Assembly (NCBI RefSeq): GCF_002109325.1
Contig: NZ_CP015348.1
Location: 1,453,501-1,517,500 of the forward strand
Length of the DNA: 64,000 bases
Direction: 5' to 3'
From: Sporosarcina ureae
GTDB lineage: Bacteria > Bacillota > Bacilli > Bacillales_A > Planococcaceae
The notes beneath the pieces were generated by a model, which was not told the DNA's origin, did not search any database, and saw nothing but the letters and a program-made list of their open reading frames with translations. The position numbers and the translations under genes are program-made. Below, in pieces: positions 36,771 to 44,826 of this stretch (position 1 is its first letter; each line of letters begins with the position of its first letter).

Positions 36771-37627
36771 CCAAACGCACCCTTTGCTAATTTATAAAAT
36801 CCAATGGCATTGGCAAACACTGGACTGGATATAGTCACATGATTGCCCTCCTGCAGTGTAGGTTGCAACAGCTCCGCGTTACTATAATGTTGTTGGACAT
36901 AAGGCAGCATATCCTTCGCGATCCCTCCACATACCAACACGCTATCCACACGATCCCACTTTAATTTAGTTGTACTTCGGATTACACCTCGCGCTACTGA
37001 TGCCAGGTCTTCTTTATTGTTGACCGTTTCCATTCCGAAATTAAATGTATCGCTGGCGTTATTTATATACTTTTTATTGTTGATCGTCGCTGCATTAACC
37101 GTTCCACTTCCTATATCAATGATTCGTTTTAGTCCACCTTCTGGCACACACCAAAACGCACCTGAACCTTCTGCACCTACAGCAACTTCAACTATATTAA
37201 AAGTTACGTTATCGCCATTGACGGTAAAGCTGTGTTGTCCTGTGAGCATATCTTGTATACGTTGTTTGTCTGCACTCTTGTGGGAGACAATCGGCTGTCC
37301 AGTGACCAGACTAACATCCGTTATATCAATGCCGTACTTTTTACCGTATCGGTAGATGGCGAGCAGTACGCGGATCTTCGTATCTTCATGCGCCTTAGTA
37401 TCTCCAAACATGGAGCCGCCCCCAAACTCATCTTCATAGACGGCAATCGATCCGGCAAAACCTTTCCTTCCATTAATATCGAACTCCATATCATCGTCAC
37501 CGTGGCTCTCCACAATGTTTCTTTCAAACCAATCGCATATTGCAGTGCGGTAAGAATCTGTACCATATGGACCCGCAACCTTAGCTTTGTGATTACCTGC
37601 ATCGATACCCAATATTAGTTTACTCAA
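36767..37627 (-). CDS. ParM-like actin-fold segregation ATPase
   Basis: 286 residues, cytosolic. Actin-fold nucleotide motifs in order: phosphate-1 LGIDAGNHKAKVAG (residues 5-18), phosphate-2 IDIGSGTVNAATI (about 169-181), adenosine-binding VLVCGGIAKDML (about 236-247). Plasmid ParM/Alp proteins of this size polymerise to push DNA copies apart. Three direct repeats with 31-bp period lie immediately upstream, as a parC centromere would. MreB and DnaK relatives are much longer or have different spacing. Such a cassette is unexpected on an integrated satellite. Confidence 0.8.
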   Translation of the reverse strand: MSKLILGIDAGNHKAKVAGPYGTDSYRTAICDWFERNIVESHGDDDMEFDINGRKGFAGSIAVYEDEFGGGSMFGDTKAHEDTKIRVLLAIYRYGKKYGIDITDVSLVTGQPIVSHKSADKQRIQDMLTGQHSFTVNGDNVTFNIVEVAVGAEGSGAFWCVPEGGLKRIIDIGSGTVNAATINNKKYINNASDTFNFGMETVNNKEDLASVARGVIRSTTKLKWDRVDSVLVCGGIAKDMLPYVQQHYSNAELLQPTLQEGNHVTISSPVFANAIGFYKLAKGAFG

Positions 37628-37643
37628 TAATAAAACCTCCCCA

Positions 37644-37729
37644 TGTATTACGCATGTAATAAATCTGGACGTTTGTAGTACGCCGGTAATACATCCAGGT
37701 GCTTTGTATTGCGCTTGTAATAAATCTTA
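37644..37729. repeat. Candidate parC centromere: three iterons with 31-bp period
   Basis: Repeats start at 37644, 37675 and 37706. Each has the dyad GTATTAC-N4-GTAATA or a one- to two-base variant, followed by AATCTGG, CATCCAGG or AATCTTA. They sit directly upstream of the ParM-like gene, so ParR could bind here and repress the operon. The even 31-bp spacing places sites on about the same face of every third helical turn. Confidence 0.75.
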
Positions 37730-37788
37730 TGTCGTTGCTGTATAAAATATACCTAAACCGTCCACACTCTATTTAAGGAGTGAAGACA

Positions 37789-37887
37789 ATGACCAAAAAA
37801 GACACATCTAAATTAGCGGCAGCCATGATTAAAAACTCGGAAAAGTACAGCATCCCAGTACGCAAGAAGCCTAAACCTAAAAAGTGA
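37789..37887 (+). CDS. Small basic peptide
   Basis: 32 residues (MTKKDTSKLAAAMIKNSEKY...) ending in a Lys/Pro-rich tail, behind AAGGAG at good distance. Highly basic. Function unknown; the position just across the candidate parC from parM suggests it may be part of the maintenance cassette. Short length keeps confidence modest. Confidence 0.5.
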   Translation: MTKKDTSKLAAAMIKNSEKYSIPVRKKPKPKK

Positions 37888-37981
37888 GCATACCTCTCCC
37901 CTACCGCGGCATATCATGAGTTATGGCTGCCACACAATCACAGTGTGGTGAGGCTAAACCGTCAAATGAAGGGATGAGAGA

Positions 37982-38608
37982 GTGGGGGAGAGGAAGGTAA
38001 GAAGCGATAAAAAGCGTAGTATCAACCCGACTGTCAGCTTGGAGTTACGTGATTGCATATATCGCCTGGCATTTATAACGGAGACACCCATTAAAGATGT
38101 GATCGCGGATATCTTAATAGAAGGTAGTCAACGCAAAAAGCCAATGGACCACCTATCAAAACACTTTATTCGTGATGTGAGGATCGGCAACTCATTATAT
38201 ATGGGAGACAATCAACGTGTAACAATTAACAGGCAATCAGCTACCGGTAAGACTGTCAGGATATCCACACGAGTGACGCAAGGCATGTACAGCGATTTAG
38301 AAGGTATCGCCTACTCAATGGGCAGTTCAGTTTCTAAAGCTTGCGCATTACTGCTAGAAGCGACGATACGAGATGTGGAGTTTGTAAATGAATTTGTAAA
38401 AAGATATATAGAAGCAAATGTGGATGAAAAGAGAATGAAGGAATTAAAGAAGGTACTAAAATACATTAATGCAGGCAACCCATATGATGAACGTATGTCG
38501 TGGCCTACCCTACTCTCCTACCTTGTAGATGAAGTAAAAGTAGGCGCGGAAAAGCTACAAGATACCGTACAGGATTTTGTTATTAGTAGATGGGATAAAG
38601 GGGAGTAG
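37982..38608 (+). CDS. Hypothetical protein with two ribbon-helix-helix-like segments
   Basis: 208 residues from GTG 37982 (GGGATGAGAGA upstream; start uncertain). Two segments share a strand-helix-helix pattern: INPTVSLELRDCIYRLAFITETPIKDVIADILIEG (residues about 14-48) and VRISTRVTQGMYSDLEGIAYSMGSSVSKACALLLEA (about 90-125). This suggests a tandem ribbon-helix-helix DNA-binding protein. The C-terminus is helical. Not recognised as a named family. It diverges from parM-parR and could regulate them or the replication genes. Confidence 0.55.
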   Translation: MGERKVRSDKKRSINPTVSLELRDCIYRLAFITETPIKDVIADILIEGSQRKKPMDHLSKHFIRDVRIGNSLYMGDNQRVTINRQSATGKTVRISTRVTQGMYSDLEGIAYSMGSSVSKACALLLEATIRDVEFVNEFVKRYIEANVDEKRMKELKKVLKYINAGNPYDERMSWPTLLSYLVDEVKVGAEKLQDTVQDFVISRWDKGE

Positions 38609-38866
38609 TTACCTCTCCTTTTATTCTGATGTCCGCTATTTGTTTTGTGGAATTGTGGGAGATTCACCCGAGCTCGTCGTTCGACTAGTTCGAAGGTTTT
38701 GGTTACTCAAAAAAGAAAAATCAATTCATGCTGATCCCCCCATACAAAAAAAGTACACGGTCAAAAGAGATCGCGTACTTATGAACAAGCGTTAAAAAAG
38801 TGTAAGGCAAACCTTATGATATTGGTTGACTAGGTGAACAACCAAATCTCCATTTAAAACTACCTC

Positions 38867-40801
38867 CTATACCATATTGAAATCTACAGCTTCTAATTTT
38901 TTAACGAGCATTGTTGTTATTTTATCAATATCAGATTCTTCTTTTACTACAATGTGATCTGCCAACTTTGCAATATTTATTGACCATTTGCTTTCATTCT
39001 TGGTAGTAGTTGTTGCAGAAGTATTGTTATTTATTACACCGTTCCCCCGATAACTTTCAGCTTTAGGTCTAGGGAGTACGGCTTCATATTTAGGCATCTC
39101 AGAAACATATTTATTCTTGTTAATAGTTGTTGCAGAAGTAGTGTTTTCTACGACATTCCCTTTACTTTTTCGGTAACGTTCTGCTTCAGACTTAGGTAAT
39201 ATTTGTTCGTCCTTATGCAGTTCTGCCACATACCCGTCGTACGGCACTCTGCGTAAACCAGTAGCGTGGGAGCCTTGGATTAACCCATCACCACCGAATA
39301 CTTTTGGTATTCCTATCTTCGGCATTTTAAAATTACTGACAGAGCTTTTAAAGTCATCCCATTTATCTTTTAGCTTTCCGAAGAAGTCCAAGACAGGTTG
39401 CATTGCTGTCAGAATATTTTCTTTCATCGATGCGAATTTTTCCTTTGTTGTTTTCCATAGGCTGACTGCAGCTGCTTTGATTTTATCCCAGTTTTTATAA
39501 ACTAAAATTCCCACACCGATCAGAATACCAAACGCTGTAATAACTAAACCTACAGGGTTGGCGGTCATAGCTGCATTTAATAGCCATTGCTTTGCAGCCG
39601 CAATTCCAGTTACTGCAGATTGGGCCATGGTTGCAAGCTTCCAAACACCGAAAGCGGTAGCAATACCAATCACGAACGGCTCAATCTTGGACCAATTATC
39701 AATAATGACATTGTAAACATCGAATGCACCTTCCACTAGATCTGCCAATGCATCTACAACTATCGGAATACCCTCTTCGCCCATCCAGGTGAACAAAGGC
39801 TTAGCTGCATCATATAAGTCCTGAGTCTTTTCCCAAAGCTTTGTATAATAACTCTTTACCGACTCTAAAGCTGGCTGATTATCCATCACGGCATCTTTTA
39901 TAGCGTTAAATACATACGTCCCTTTATCGCCCAGCCAGCCGATAGCAGTTCCGATTCCATCGAAAACGGTCGTAAACATGGCTTGTGCTGCTGGTAGTTT
40001 GTCTGTGGCGAATTCCATGACCCCCTGAAAGAAGGGCATCATCCCGGCAATCGCTTTTACCCCGAAAGCTTGCACACCCCTTGTCAGATCGTCCCAGGTG
40101 TCGTTAAATTTTTCTGCGGCTCCCAGTGTATCTTCACCAATAACAAAACCTAGTTCTTTTGCGTTCTTTTTGGCATCTTTCATCGATAACGATCCATCTT
40201 GAATGGCTGGCATCAATTCTTGAGCCAACTTTGTGCCAAACAATTCAGAAGCAAGAGCTGCTTTATCTTGTTCATTCGTCATTTTGGATAACGCGGATAT
40301 CGATTGAGACATAGCGTCTTCCGTGGAGAGAGTACCGTCTTTCACAGCATTCATGTCTACGCCTAGAGATTTCAATGCGCCTGAATACTTGTCGTTACCA
40401 GACCGCGCTTCGCCAACGCGCTGATTCAGTCGTTGCATGGACTTTTCCATATTGTTCTGGGACACACCGTTTTGACCTGCCCAGTAATCCATCTCTTGAT
40501 AAAAGTCTGAAGATACGCCCATTTTTCTGGACGTTTTCGCTACATGGTCAAAACCATCTGTTACCTTCTTAGTCATAGCAAATGCAGCGGTTCCTGCTGC
40601 AATGGACGCTGTGCCGATAGCCGCGATTCCGATAGCTGCCGTTTTACCCGCTTTTTTAAGACCGCTTCCGAAAGCTGAACCGGAGTTCCCTGTTCTGTCT
40701 AACTCGTCCCGCAATTTCCCTGTAGCGCTTGCCGATTCTTTCACGCCTGATGTGAATGCCTTGTCTTTTAGTTCTAGGATAGCGCCTAATACATAACTCA
40801 T
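38867..40801 (-). CDS. Phage tail tape measure protein, no other tail gene nearby
   Basis: 644 residues. N-terminal coiled region with SxxxGSGLKKAGKTA and a hydrophobic Ala/Gly segment (about 54-75), TMP core (TSRKMGVSSDFYQEMDYWAGQNG...LFGTKLAQELMPAI), two hydrophobic segments in the middle (VIGIATAFGVWKLATMAQ; PVGLVITAFGILIGVGILVY) and the C-terminal ATGLRRVPYDGYVAELHKDEQIL signature of Siphoviridae-type tape measures of Bacillus and Listeria phages. It is short for the family. The C-terminus has a ~39-residue duplication (about 524-563 and 564-602). No tail tube, chaperone or tip gene accompanies it, so it probably acts with helper-phage tails or is cargo captured from a phage. Confidence 0.85.
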   Translation of the reverse strand: MSYVLGAILELKDKAFTSGVKESASATGKLRDELDRTGNSGSAFGSGLKKAGKTAAIGIAAIGTASIAAGTAAFAMTKKVTDGFDHVAKTSRKMGVSSDFYQEMDYWAGQNGVSQNNMEKSMQRLNQRVGEARSGNDKYSGALKSLGVDMNAVKDGTLSTEDAMSQSISALSKMTNEQDKAALASELFGTKLAQELMPAIQDGSLSMKDAKKNAKELGFVIGEDTLGAAEKFNDTWDDLTRGVQAFGVKAIAGMMPFFQGVMEFATDKLPAAQAMFTTVFDGIGTAIGWLGDKGTYVFNAIKDAVMDNQPALESVKSYYTKLWEKTQDLYDAAKPLFTWMGEEGIPIVVDALADLVEGAFDVYNVIIDNWSKIEPFVIGIATAFGVWKLATMAQSAVTGIAAAKQWLLNAAMTANPVGLVITAFGILIGVGILVYKNWDKIKAAAVSLWKTTKEKFASMKENILTAMQPVLDFFGKLKDKWDDFKSSVSNFKMPKIGIPKVFGGDGLIQGSHATGLRRVPYDGYVAELHKDEQILPKSEAERYRKSKGNVVENTTSATTINKNKYVSEMPKYEAVLPRPKAESYRGNGVINNNTSATTTTKNESKWSINIAKLADHIVVKEESDIDKITTMLVKKLEAVDFNMV

Positions 40802-41421
40802 TGACTCACCTCATTTTCTTCTACTAAGTTTTATTTTATTAAATGACCATTATTTTATTTATCATCACTTGAAAATCTCTACTATATACACATACCCGCA
40901 TACGTATATTATAACATTAAAAATACCCCTATATCAATCGTTGTTAGAATTGTCCAACTTATGAAGACTTGAAAAATATTGTATAATTTTGTCGGGGTGA
41001 CCAACCGCTATTTTATTTTTTCTCAAAATTAACAGCCCCCCTATCATTTTTAAGCAGCGAAAAGAATTGAACACTGAATGATTACAAATTTTTCTCGTCA
41101 CACCGTTAGTCATTATCTATAAATACTTCAGAACTGCAACTTGATTACTTCTTTATAACTCACCGAGTGTGCTGGATCATTGGACGATTGACTCGTCGCG
41201 CCTATACACTCGCTGGCCTTTGTCCGATCATCTCCATTAGATAGCAATTGAAAAGGATTAATTATCTGTGATGATTATTTGTTGTATATCCTTCTGCTTT
41301 GTTTCTTATGGACATATGCAGGAGCTGGGCTTGCTCTGTGTACGGCATAGACATAGCTCCTGATATGTGTGGGGGTATGATAGGTAGCAGGGTAGCAGGG
41401 TAGCAGGGTAGATGGTAGGGG
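40802..41421. other. Non-coding interval with a short tandem repeat
   Basis: No supported gene in 620 bp. It is AT-rich on the left. At 41383-41411 lies an 8-bp microsatellite, GGTAGCAG in three full units plus a partial one. A short frame at 41262-41468 has no ribosome binding site and is not called. Confidence 0.6.
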
Positions 41422-42000
41422 CTATGATCTCTTCTTGATCTCATTATAGATAGTGGATCTGGGGACACCAGTAGTCTTCACTATATCCGATACACTCAAC
41501 CCATTTGTCTCGCGCTGATCGTACAGCTCCAGTGCATGCGTCACATTGCTCTTTGGTTGTGATGGTCTACCTAAATGCTTACCTTGGCGCTTAGCTCTCT
41601 CTCTGCCCTCTGTGGTGCGTTCTACAATCATATCCCTCTCAAACTGCGCAAAACTTCCCAGCATGTTGAATAGCAATGTCTGAAGACTGTTGGCATTACC
41701 ATCTGCTTTAAACTCTATGCTCTCGCTTATGAAACGCACGTTCACACCATTCTCAATCAGTTCTGTAACGATTTTATTCAAGTCCAGTATGGAGCGCGCC
41801 AGGCGGTCAATCTTTGTTACGATGACAGTATCACCTTCTCGTACGTGCTGGATCATCGCCTTCAATTCTTTCCTTTGTGCGGTACTCGTTCCCGTGACCT
41901 TCTCAACAAATATCTTTGTGCAGCCTTCTGCTTCCAATAATTCTTTTTGCGTTTCATAGCTTTGCCCTGTCGTTGATACTCGTGCATATCCTACCAACAT
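41422..42000 (-). CDS. Serine recombinase (resolvase/invertase family)
   Basis: 192 residues from ATG 42000 behind AAGGAGATGG. Catalytic domain: nucleophile Ser in YARVSTTGQS with the Arg before it, VTKIDRLARS (second and third Arg), then helix E and GRERAKRQGKHLGRP leading to a C-terminal helix-turn-helix (LSVSDIVKTTGVPRSTIYNEIKK). Small Pin/Tn3-resolvase type, not a large integrase. Candidate recombination subsites lie immediately upstream. It may resolve multimers of the excised, replicating element, in keeping with the partition genes. Confidence 0.92.
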   Translation of the reverse strand: MLVGYARVSTTGQSYETQKELLEAEGCTKIFVEKVTGTSTAQRKELKAMIQHVREGDTVIVTKIDRLARSILDLNKIVTELIENGVNVRFISESIEFKADGNANSLQTLLFNMLGSFAQFERDMIVERTTEGRERAKRQGKHLGRPSQPKSNVTHALELYDQRETNGLSVSDIVKTTGVPRSTIYNEIKKRS

Positions 42001-42034
42001 TACAACCATCTCCTTTGTCTAGAAGTCCTAGATG

Positions 42035-42140
42035 TTCTATACACATTATTATAGACTATCTTTTAGACGATGTAAAGCCGTGTATTGATATGTAAAACGA
42101 GTATTCCTATGAGTTGTCTATAAGTTAAGACTTTTAGACA
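42035..42140. promoter_or_regulatory. Candidate res site: two dyads upstream of the serine recombinase
   Basis: A dyad around TCTATA...TTATAGA (42036-42055) and a dyad TGTCTA...TAGACA over 26 bp (42115-42140) share the TCTA/TAGA half-site and flank TTTTAGACG (42061-42069). Resolvase sites usually have two or three such subsites upstream of the gene. Confidence 0.5.
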
Positions 42141-42180
42141 TACACGACACGTTTATTATTAACGCGCATCGCTATGATGA

Positions 42181-42217
42181 AATAAGACCCTTGCACAATG
42201 TGTAAGGGTCTTATTTC
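42181..42217. terminator. Intrinsic terminator after the terS-like gene
   Basis: A long stem, AATAAGACCCTT with AAGGGTCTTATT plus inner GCACA/TGTG pairing, usable on both strands. Confidence 0.8.
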
Positions 42218-42218
42218 A

Positions 42219-42623
42219 TTACTTCTCGAATTCATCGAACTCTTCAAATTCAGATTGGAGCACATCCACAGTTGTTGGAGTCGCTTGTTTCAGTCCAGCC
42301 TCCAGGTCTATCTTAGATGTTGGCTTGCCTAGTGCTCTATCAACGATATACATATTCACCTGGGCCTGCACACGCTTGTTACTATTATCATTGGATAATA
42401 CGAGCAGATTAGATATCGCTGAATCTACTTTTGTTTGAAGATTCTTCTCTGCAAAACTTTTTATTGATTGTAATCGTTCGTCAAGCTCCGCAACAACATC
42501 TGGCTCTTTAATCCAATTGTACAAAGCTTGCCGACTAATCCCGATATGTTCCGCTATATCAGCGCGTGTACGTTCTCCTTTGACCAGTTCATCAATCAAC
42601 ATCAATCTTCGTTCATCTAACAT
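42219..42623 (-). CDS. Terminase small subunit-like helix-turn-helix protein
   Basis: 134 residues. N-terminal helix-turn-helix (LVKGERTRADIAEHIGISRQALYNWIKEPDVVAELDERL), then a helical segment (NLQTKVDSAISNLLVLSNDNSNKRVQAQVNMYIVDRALG) and an acidic tail. This is the pattern of phBC6A51-type TerS proteins of Bacillus phages, which recognise pac DNA. A satellite TerS would redirect helper packaging to the satellite genome. No large subunit is adjacent, as in PICIs. Alternative: a plain HTH regulator. Confidence 0.6.
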   Translation of the reverse strand: MLDERRLMLIDELVKGERTRADIAEHIGISRQALYNWIKEPDVVAELDERLQSIKSFAEKNLQTKVDSAISNLLVLSNDNSNKRVQAQVNMYIVDRALGKPTSKIDLEAGLKQATPTTVDVLQSEFEEFDEFEK

Positions 42624-42640
42624 ATTATTCCGCCCCCTAG

Positions 42641-42662
42641 TTTACATAATATATAATGTAAA
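42641..42662. promoter_or_regulatory. Palindrome upstream of the terS-like gene
   Basis: A near-perfect dyad TTTACAT-N8-ATGTAAA lies 18 bp upstream of the start. It could be an operator for late control of packaging; no regulator is assigned. Confidence 0.4.
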
Positions 42663-42692
42663 GTGTTTTTACTTGACATATTTCTGCCTGAA

Positions 42693-43343
42693 TCACCACA
42701 CATCCGTGTCACCTGTTGCCTGCCAAAGTTGATTTGCGTATACACTTCTCATGTCTCGGACTCTTCTCTCTGCCGCCTCAAGACTTACTGGTCTTCTAGA
42801 ATTCAGCTGGGTGATTTCAGTGAATTTTGCTTCAAGCGCTTTTTGTTCAGGGCTTTGTAATTTCCCTTTTGCACGAACATAATAGCTAAATAAAATATCT
42901 TTCCCTTCATGATCGAATGTATCTGTCAGTTCAACGAAGGTGATATAATTATCAACAAACGCCTGACGGTTATGATCGGTTCCAGCATCCACAAAGTCCT
43001 GAAGAATCTTAATGAATCCTTCACCATCTTTTCCTTCAGCAGCTAATCGGCTAAGCATAACTTTCGCTTGATAAGTGAGTTTCGTAATTTCATCTAACGA
43101 TAGGTCACGATCTAGAACTTTCTCTCGAAGCTTATCCGCCTCTTCTTGTAATTTCTCTCTTTGACTTTCAATTGAGCTAGTGAATTCTTCGTTCCATGCT
43201 TTCAGTAAGCGCGTAAGCTCATTGTCAATTTCTTTATACTTTTTCGCTTTTCCCTCTTCTGTGAGATCTTTGCTTGTTGAAGTTTCATTAATAATTTTAT
43301 TGATGTGATCCAACGTTTCTTTTGAATTGATTAATGTCGTCAT
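42693..43343 (-). CDS. Hypothetical coiled-coil protein of the satellite
   Basis: 216 residues from ATG 43343 (MTTLINSKETL), chosen for AAAGGA ten bases upstream; the frame extends to 43505 without a site. Mostly helical, with coiled-coil heptads in IESQREKLQEEADKLREKVLDRDL. No membrane segment or known motif. Its position between origin-proximal small genes and terS is where PICIs carry interference or capsid-redirecting genes, but no such family is recognised. Confidence 0.6.
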   Translation of the reverse strand: MTTLINSKETLDHINKIINETSTSKDLTEEGKAKKYKEIDNELTRLLKAWNEEFTSSIESQREKLQEEADKLREKVLDRDLSLDEITKLTYQAKVMLSRLAAEGKDGEGFIKILQDFVDAGTDHNRQAFVDNYITFVELTDTFDHEGKDILFSYYVRAKGKLQSPEQKALEAKFTEITQLNSRRPVSLEAAERRVRDMRSVYANQLWQATGDTDVW

Positions 43344-43417
43344 AAATAATTCATCCTTTTCTGATCTAGTTTTATGTTTTCTGTTCGTTTTATTGATTGA
43401 CTTGGCCATACTTACTA

Positions 43418-43582
43418 TTACTTCGCCCGGGATGTAGATTGTATATTGATTTCGTTTTGTCTTTCTGCTGCTAGTCTGTTTGTTTCGTCTATCTCTCGCG
43501 CCCATTCATCGCCTGTTTCCGGATAGAGCCAGGGATCTTTTCGTTGTTGCTGGGACGGTTGTGCCTGATTACGTTTATTCAT
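43418..43582 (-). CDS. Small hydrophilic protein, 54 residues
   Basis: MNKRNQAQPSQQQRKDPW..., ending ...SRAK, behind AAAGGAGAG at good spacing. Gln/Glu/Asn-rich, no hydrophobic segment. It begins 5 bp after the upstream gene stop on the minus strand, so it is probably co-translated. Function unknown. Confidence 0.55.
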   Translation of the reverse strand: MNKRNQAQPSQQQRKDPWLYPETGDEWAREIDETNRLAAERQNEINIQSTSRAK

Positions 43583-43586
43583 ACTT

Positions 43587-43868
43587 TCACTCTCCTTTCA
43601 AATGTGTTGGTGTATTGTTCGTAGGTTCTGGAGTACTCGGCTTACCTTGCTGACAACTCAAGCACACCGTTTTATCTTCATAAACATTTGGACGCTCATA
43701 CACGCTTATAATAAAATACTGAACGGTATTTGTTAGATCACGTCTACAAAATGCACAAGTAATTTCATCCCGCGGTAAATTGGAGATGAGAGGCACATCA
43801 TACGGCTTCGCGTAACTAGTTCTGACTGCATTGCCTGAACGATATTGAAACTCTTCACCTTTGACCAT
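43587..43868 (-). CDS. Small CxxC protein
   Basis: 93 residues from ATG 43868 (MVKGEEFQYRSG) behind AAGGAGG; the longer frame to 43937 is rejected. Two CxxC pairs (CAFCRRDL and CLSCQQG) could bind one zinc. It overlaps the next upstream gene by 14 bp. Probably a satellite regulatory protein; family not recognised. Confidence 0.6.
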   Translation of the reverse strand: MVKGEEFQYRSGNAVRTSYAKPYDVPLISNLPRDEITCAFCRRDLTNTVQYFIISVYERPNVYEDKTVCLSCQQGKPSTPEPTNNTPTHLKGE

Positions 43869-44028
43869 TTGAGTTCCTCCTTGGAAGAGTAGCATATGTG
43901 ATTTCGTTGTTACATCGTTTATGTCCACATGAATCACATATCAAAGTTGGTTTTATATTGAGTGTTTGTTTAACATTCATAAGCCGAACTACTACTTTAT
44001 TGCAGTCCATGCAGTGTATTTCTTTCAT
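43855..44028 (-). CDS. Small zinc-ribbon protein
   Basis: 57 residues from ATG 44028 (MKEIHCMDCNKVVVRL). Two CxxC pairs (CMDC and CDSC) 22 residues apart, followed by GHKRCNN, make a zinc-ribbon like that of Mu Com-type proteins. GAGG lies upstream. The reading frame overlaps the next gene. Confidence 0.55.
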   Translation of the reverse strand: MKEIHCMDCNKVVVRLMNVKQTLNIKPTLICDSCGHKRCNNEITYATLPRRNSNGQR

Positions 44029-44060
44029 AAGCTTCACATCCTCTTGCTTTTAGAATTTTA

Positions 44061-44246
44061 TTAATCTTGGGATACCTTGTAGATAAATACATACGTGTTA
44101 TTTCCGTCTGGATCTACCGTGATGTGACTGGTGATATCCAAAATTTCCGCGTTGCCTTCTGTGCATTCCTGAATAAATTCATTTACGCCTTTATTTGCTG
44201 CGTGCTGATTATGGAATTCTTCAATGATGATTTCGTAATTGTTCAT
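44061..44246 (-). CDS. Hypothetical protein, 61 residues
   Basis: MNNYEIIIEEFHNQHAANKG..., behind CAAGGAG. Alternating hydrophobic strands and one helix suggest a small alpha/beta fold. Not recognised. Confidence 0.5.
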   Translation of the reverse strand: MNNYEIIIEEFHNQHAANKGVNEFIQECTEGNAEILDITSHITVDPDGNNTYVFIYKVSQD

Positions 44247-44303
44247 TTTATCCGCTCCTTGTTGTGTTTTTGGGACTGAACGAGACTGACGAATAAACGT
44301 CAG

Positions 44304-44519
44304 TTACAGCTCGTCATAGATTACTTGGTAGGAAGTTACCGGTTCTATATATCCGCTACCATCCATATCTAGCAGTATTACATCCCCGTCAGCCGTTAAA
44401 GCTATACACACAATAGGCATGTGTATTTTTTCTTTATCACTCGAAAGGTAAACTGACTTCCAGTGTTGAGGTGCAGGTATAATCTGAACTATCTTGTTAG
44501 GATCATATGTCATTTTCAT
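44304..44519 (-). CDS. Hypothetical protein, 71 residues
   Basis: MKMTYDPNKIVQIIPAPQHW..., GATGGAGG upstream. Beta-rich, no membrane segment. First gene after the replication origin on the minus strand. Not recognised. Confidence 0.5.
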   Translation of the reverse strand: MKMTYDPNKIVQIIPAPQHWKSVYLSSDKEKIHMPIVCIALTADGDVILLDMDGSGYIEPVTSYQVIYDEL

Positions 44520-44535
44520 TCCTCCATCTTTTTTT

Positions 44536-44826
44536 GTAATCGAGTGTAATCGAAGTGTAATCGAGAAAGAGAAGTACGATTACAGGCATAAACCTTATAG
44601 CCACAGTCTTTAACTGCGTTTTGTAATCCTGTAATCCTGTAATCGACTTTTTTGTTTCTCTATTAATAACTAGTGATTACACTCATATTCTTATACTTAA
44701 TTTATTTTCTAAAAGTTGAAGATTTACGATTACACGATTACAAAGTACCGTTTAACCGCTACATGTAAACGTTTATAGCTGTAATCGTAATGCCGATTTA
44801 CGATTACATTACGATTACAGGATTAC
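44536..44826. repeat. Candidate satellite replication origin: GTAATCG iterons around an AT-rich core
   Basis: Fourteen copies of GTAATC or its complement in 290 bp. Left set: 44536, 44546, 44557, 44577 (inverted), 44623, 44631, 44639. One copy at 44675. Right set: 44727, 44735, 44781 (inverted relative), 44801, 44812, 44821. An AT-rich stretch (44646-44726) separates the sets. It lies exactly at the 3' end of the primase-helicase gene, the place and layout of SaPI-type origins bound by Rep. Confidence 0.8.

Noticed and set aside
38577..38795. 72-codon frame overlapping the end of the ribbon-helix-helix-like gene
   Set aside because: No ribosome binding site and no recognisable sequence; overlaps a better supported gene.
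44536..44826. Repeated GTAATC motifs as a CRISPR array
   Set aside because: Units are only 6-7 bp, irregularly spaced and in both orientations, with no spacers of constant length and no cas genes; iterons fit better.
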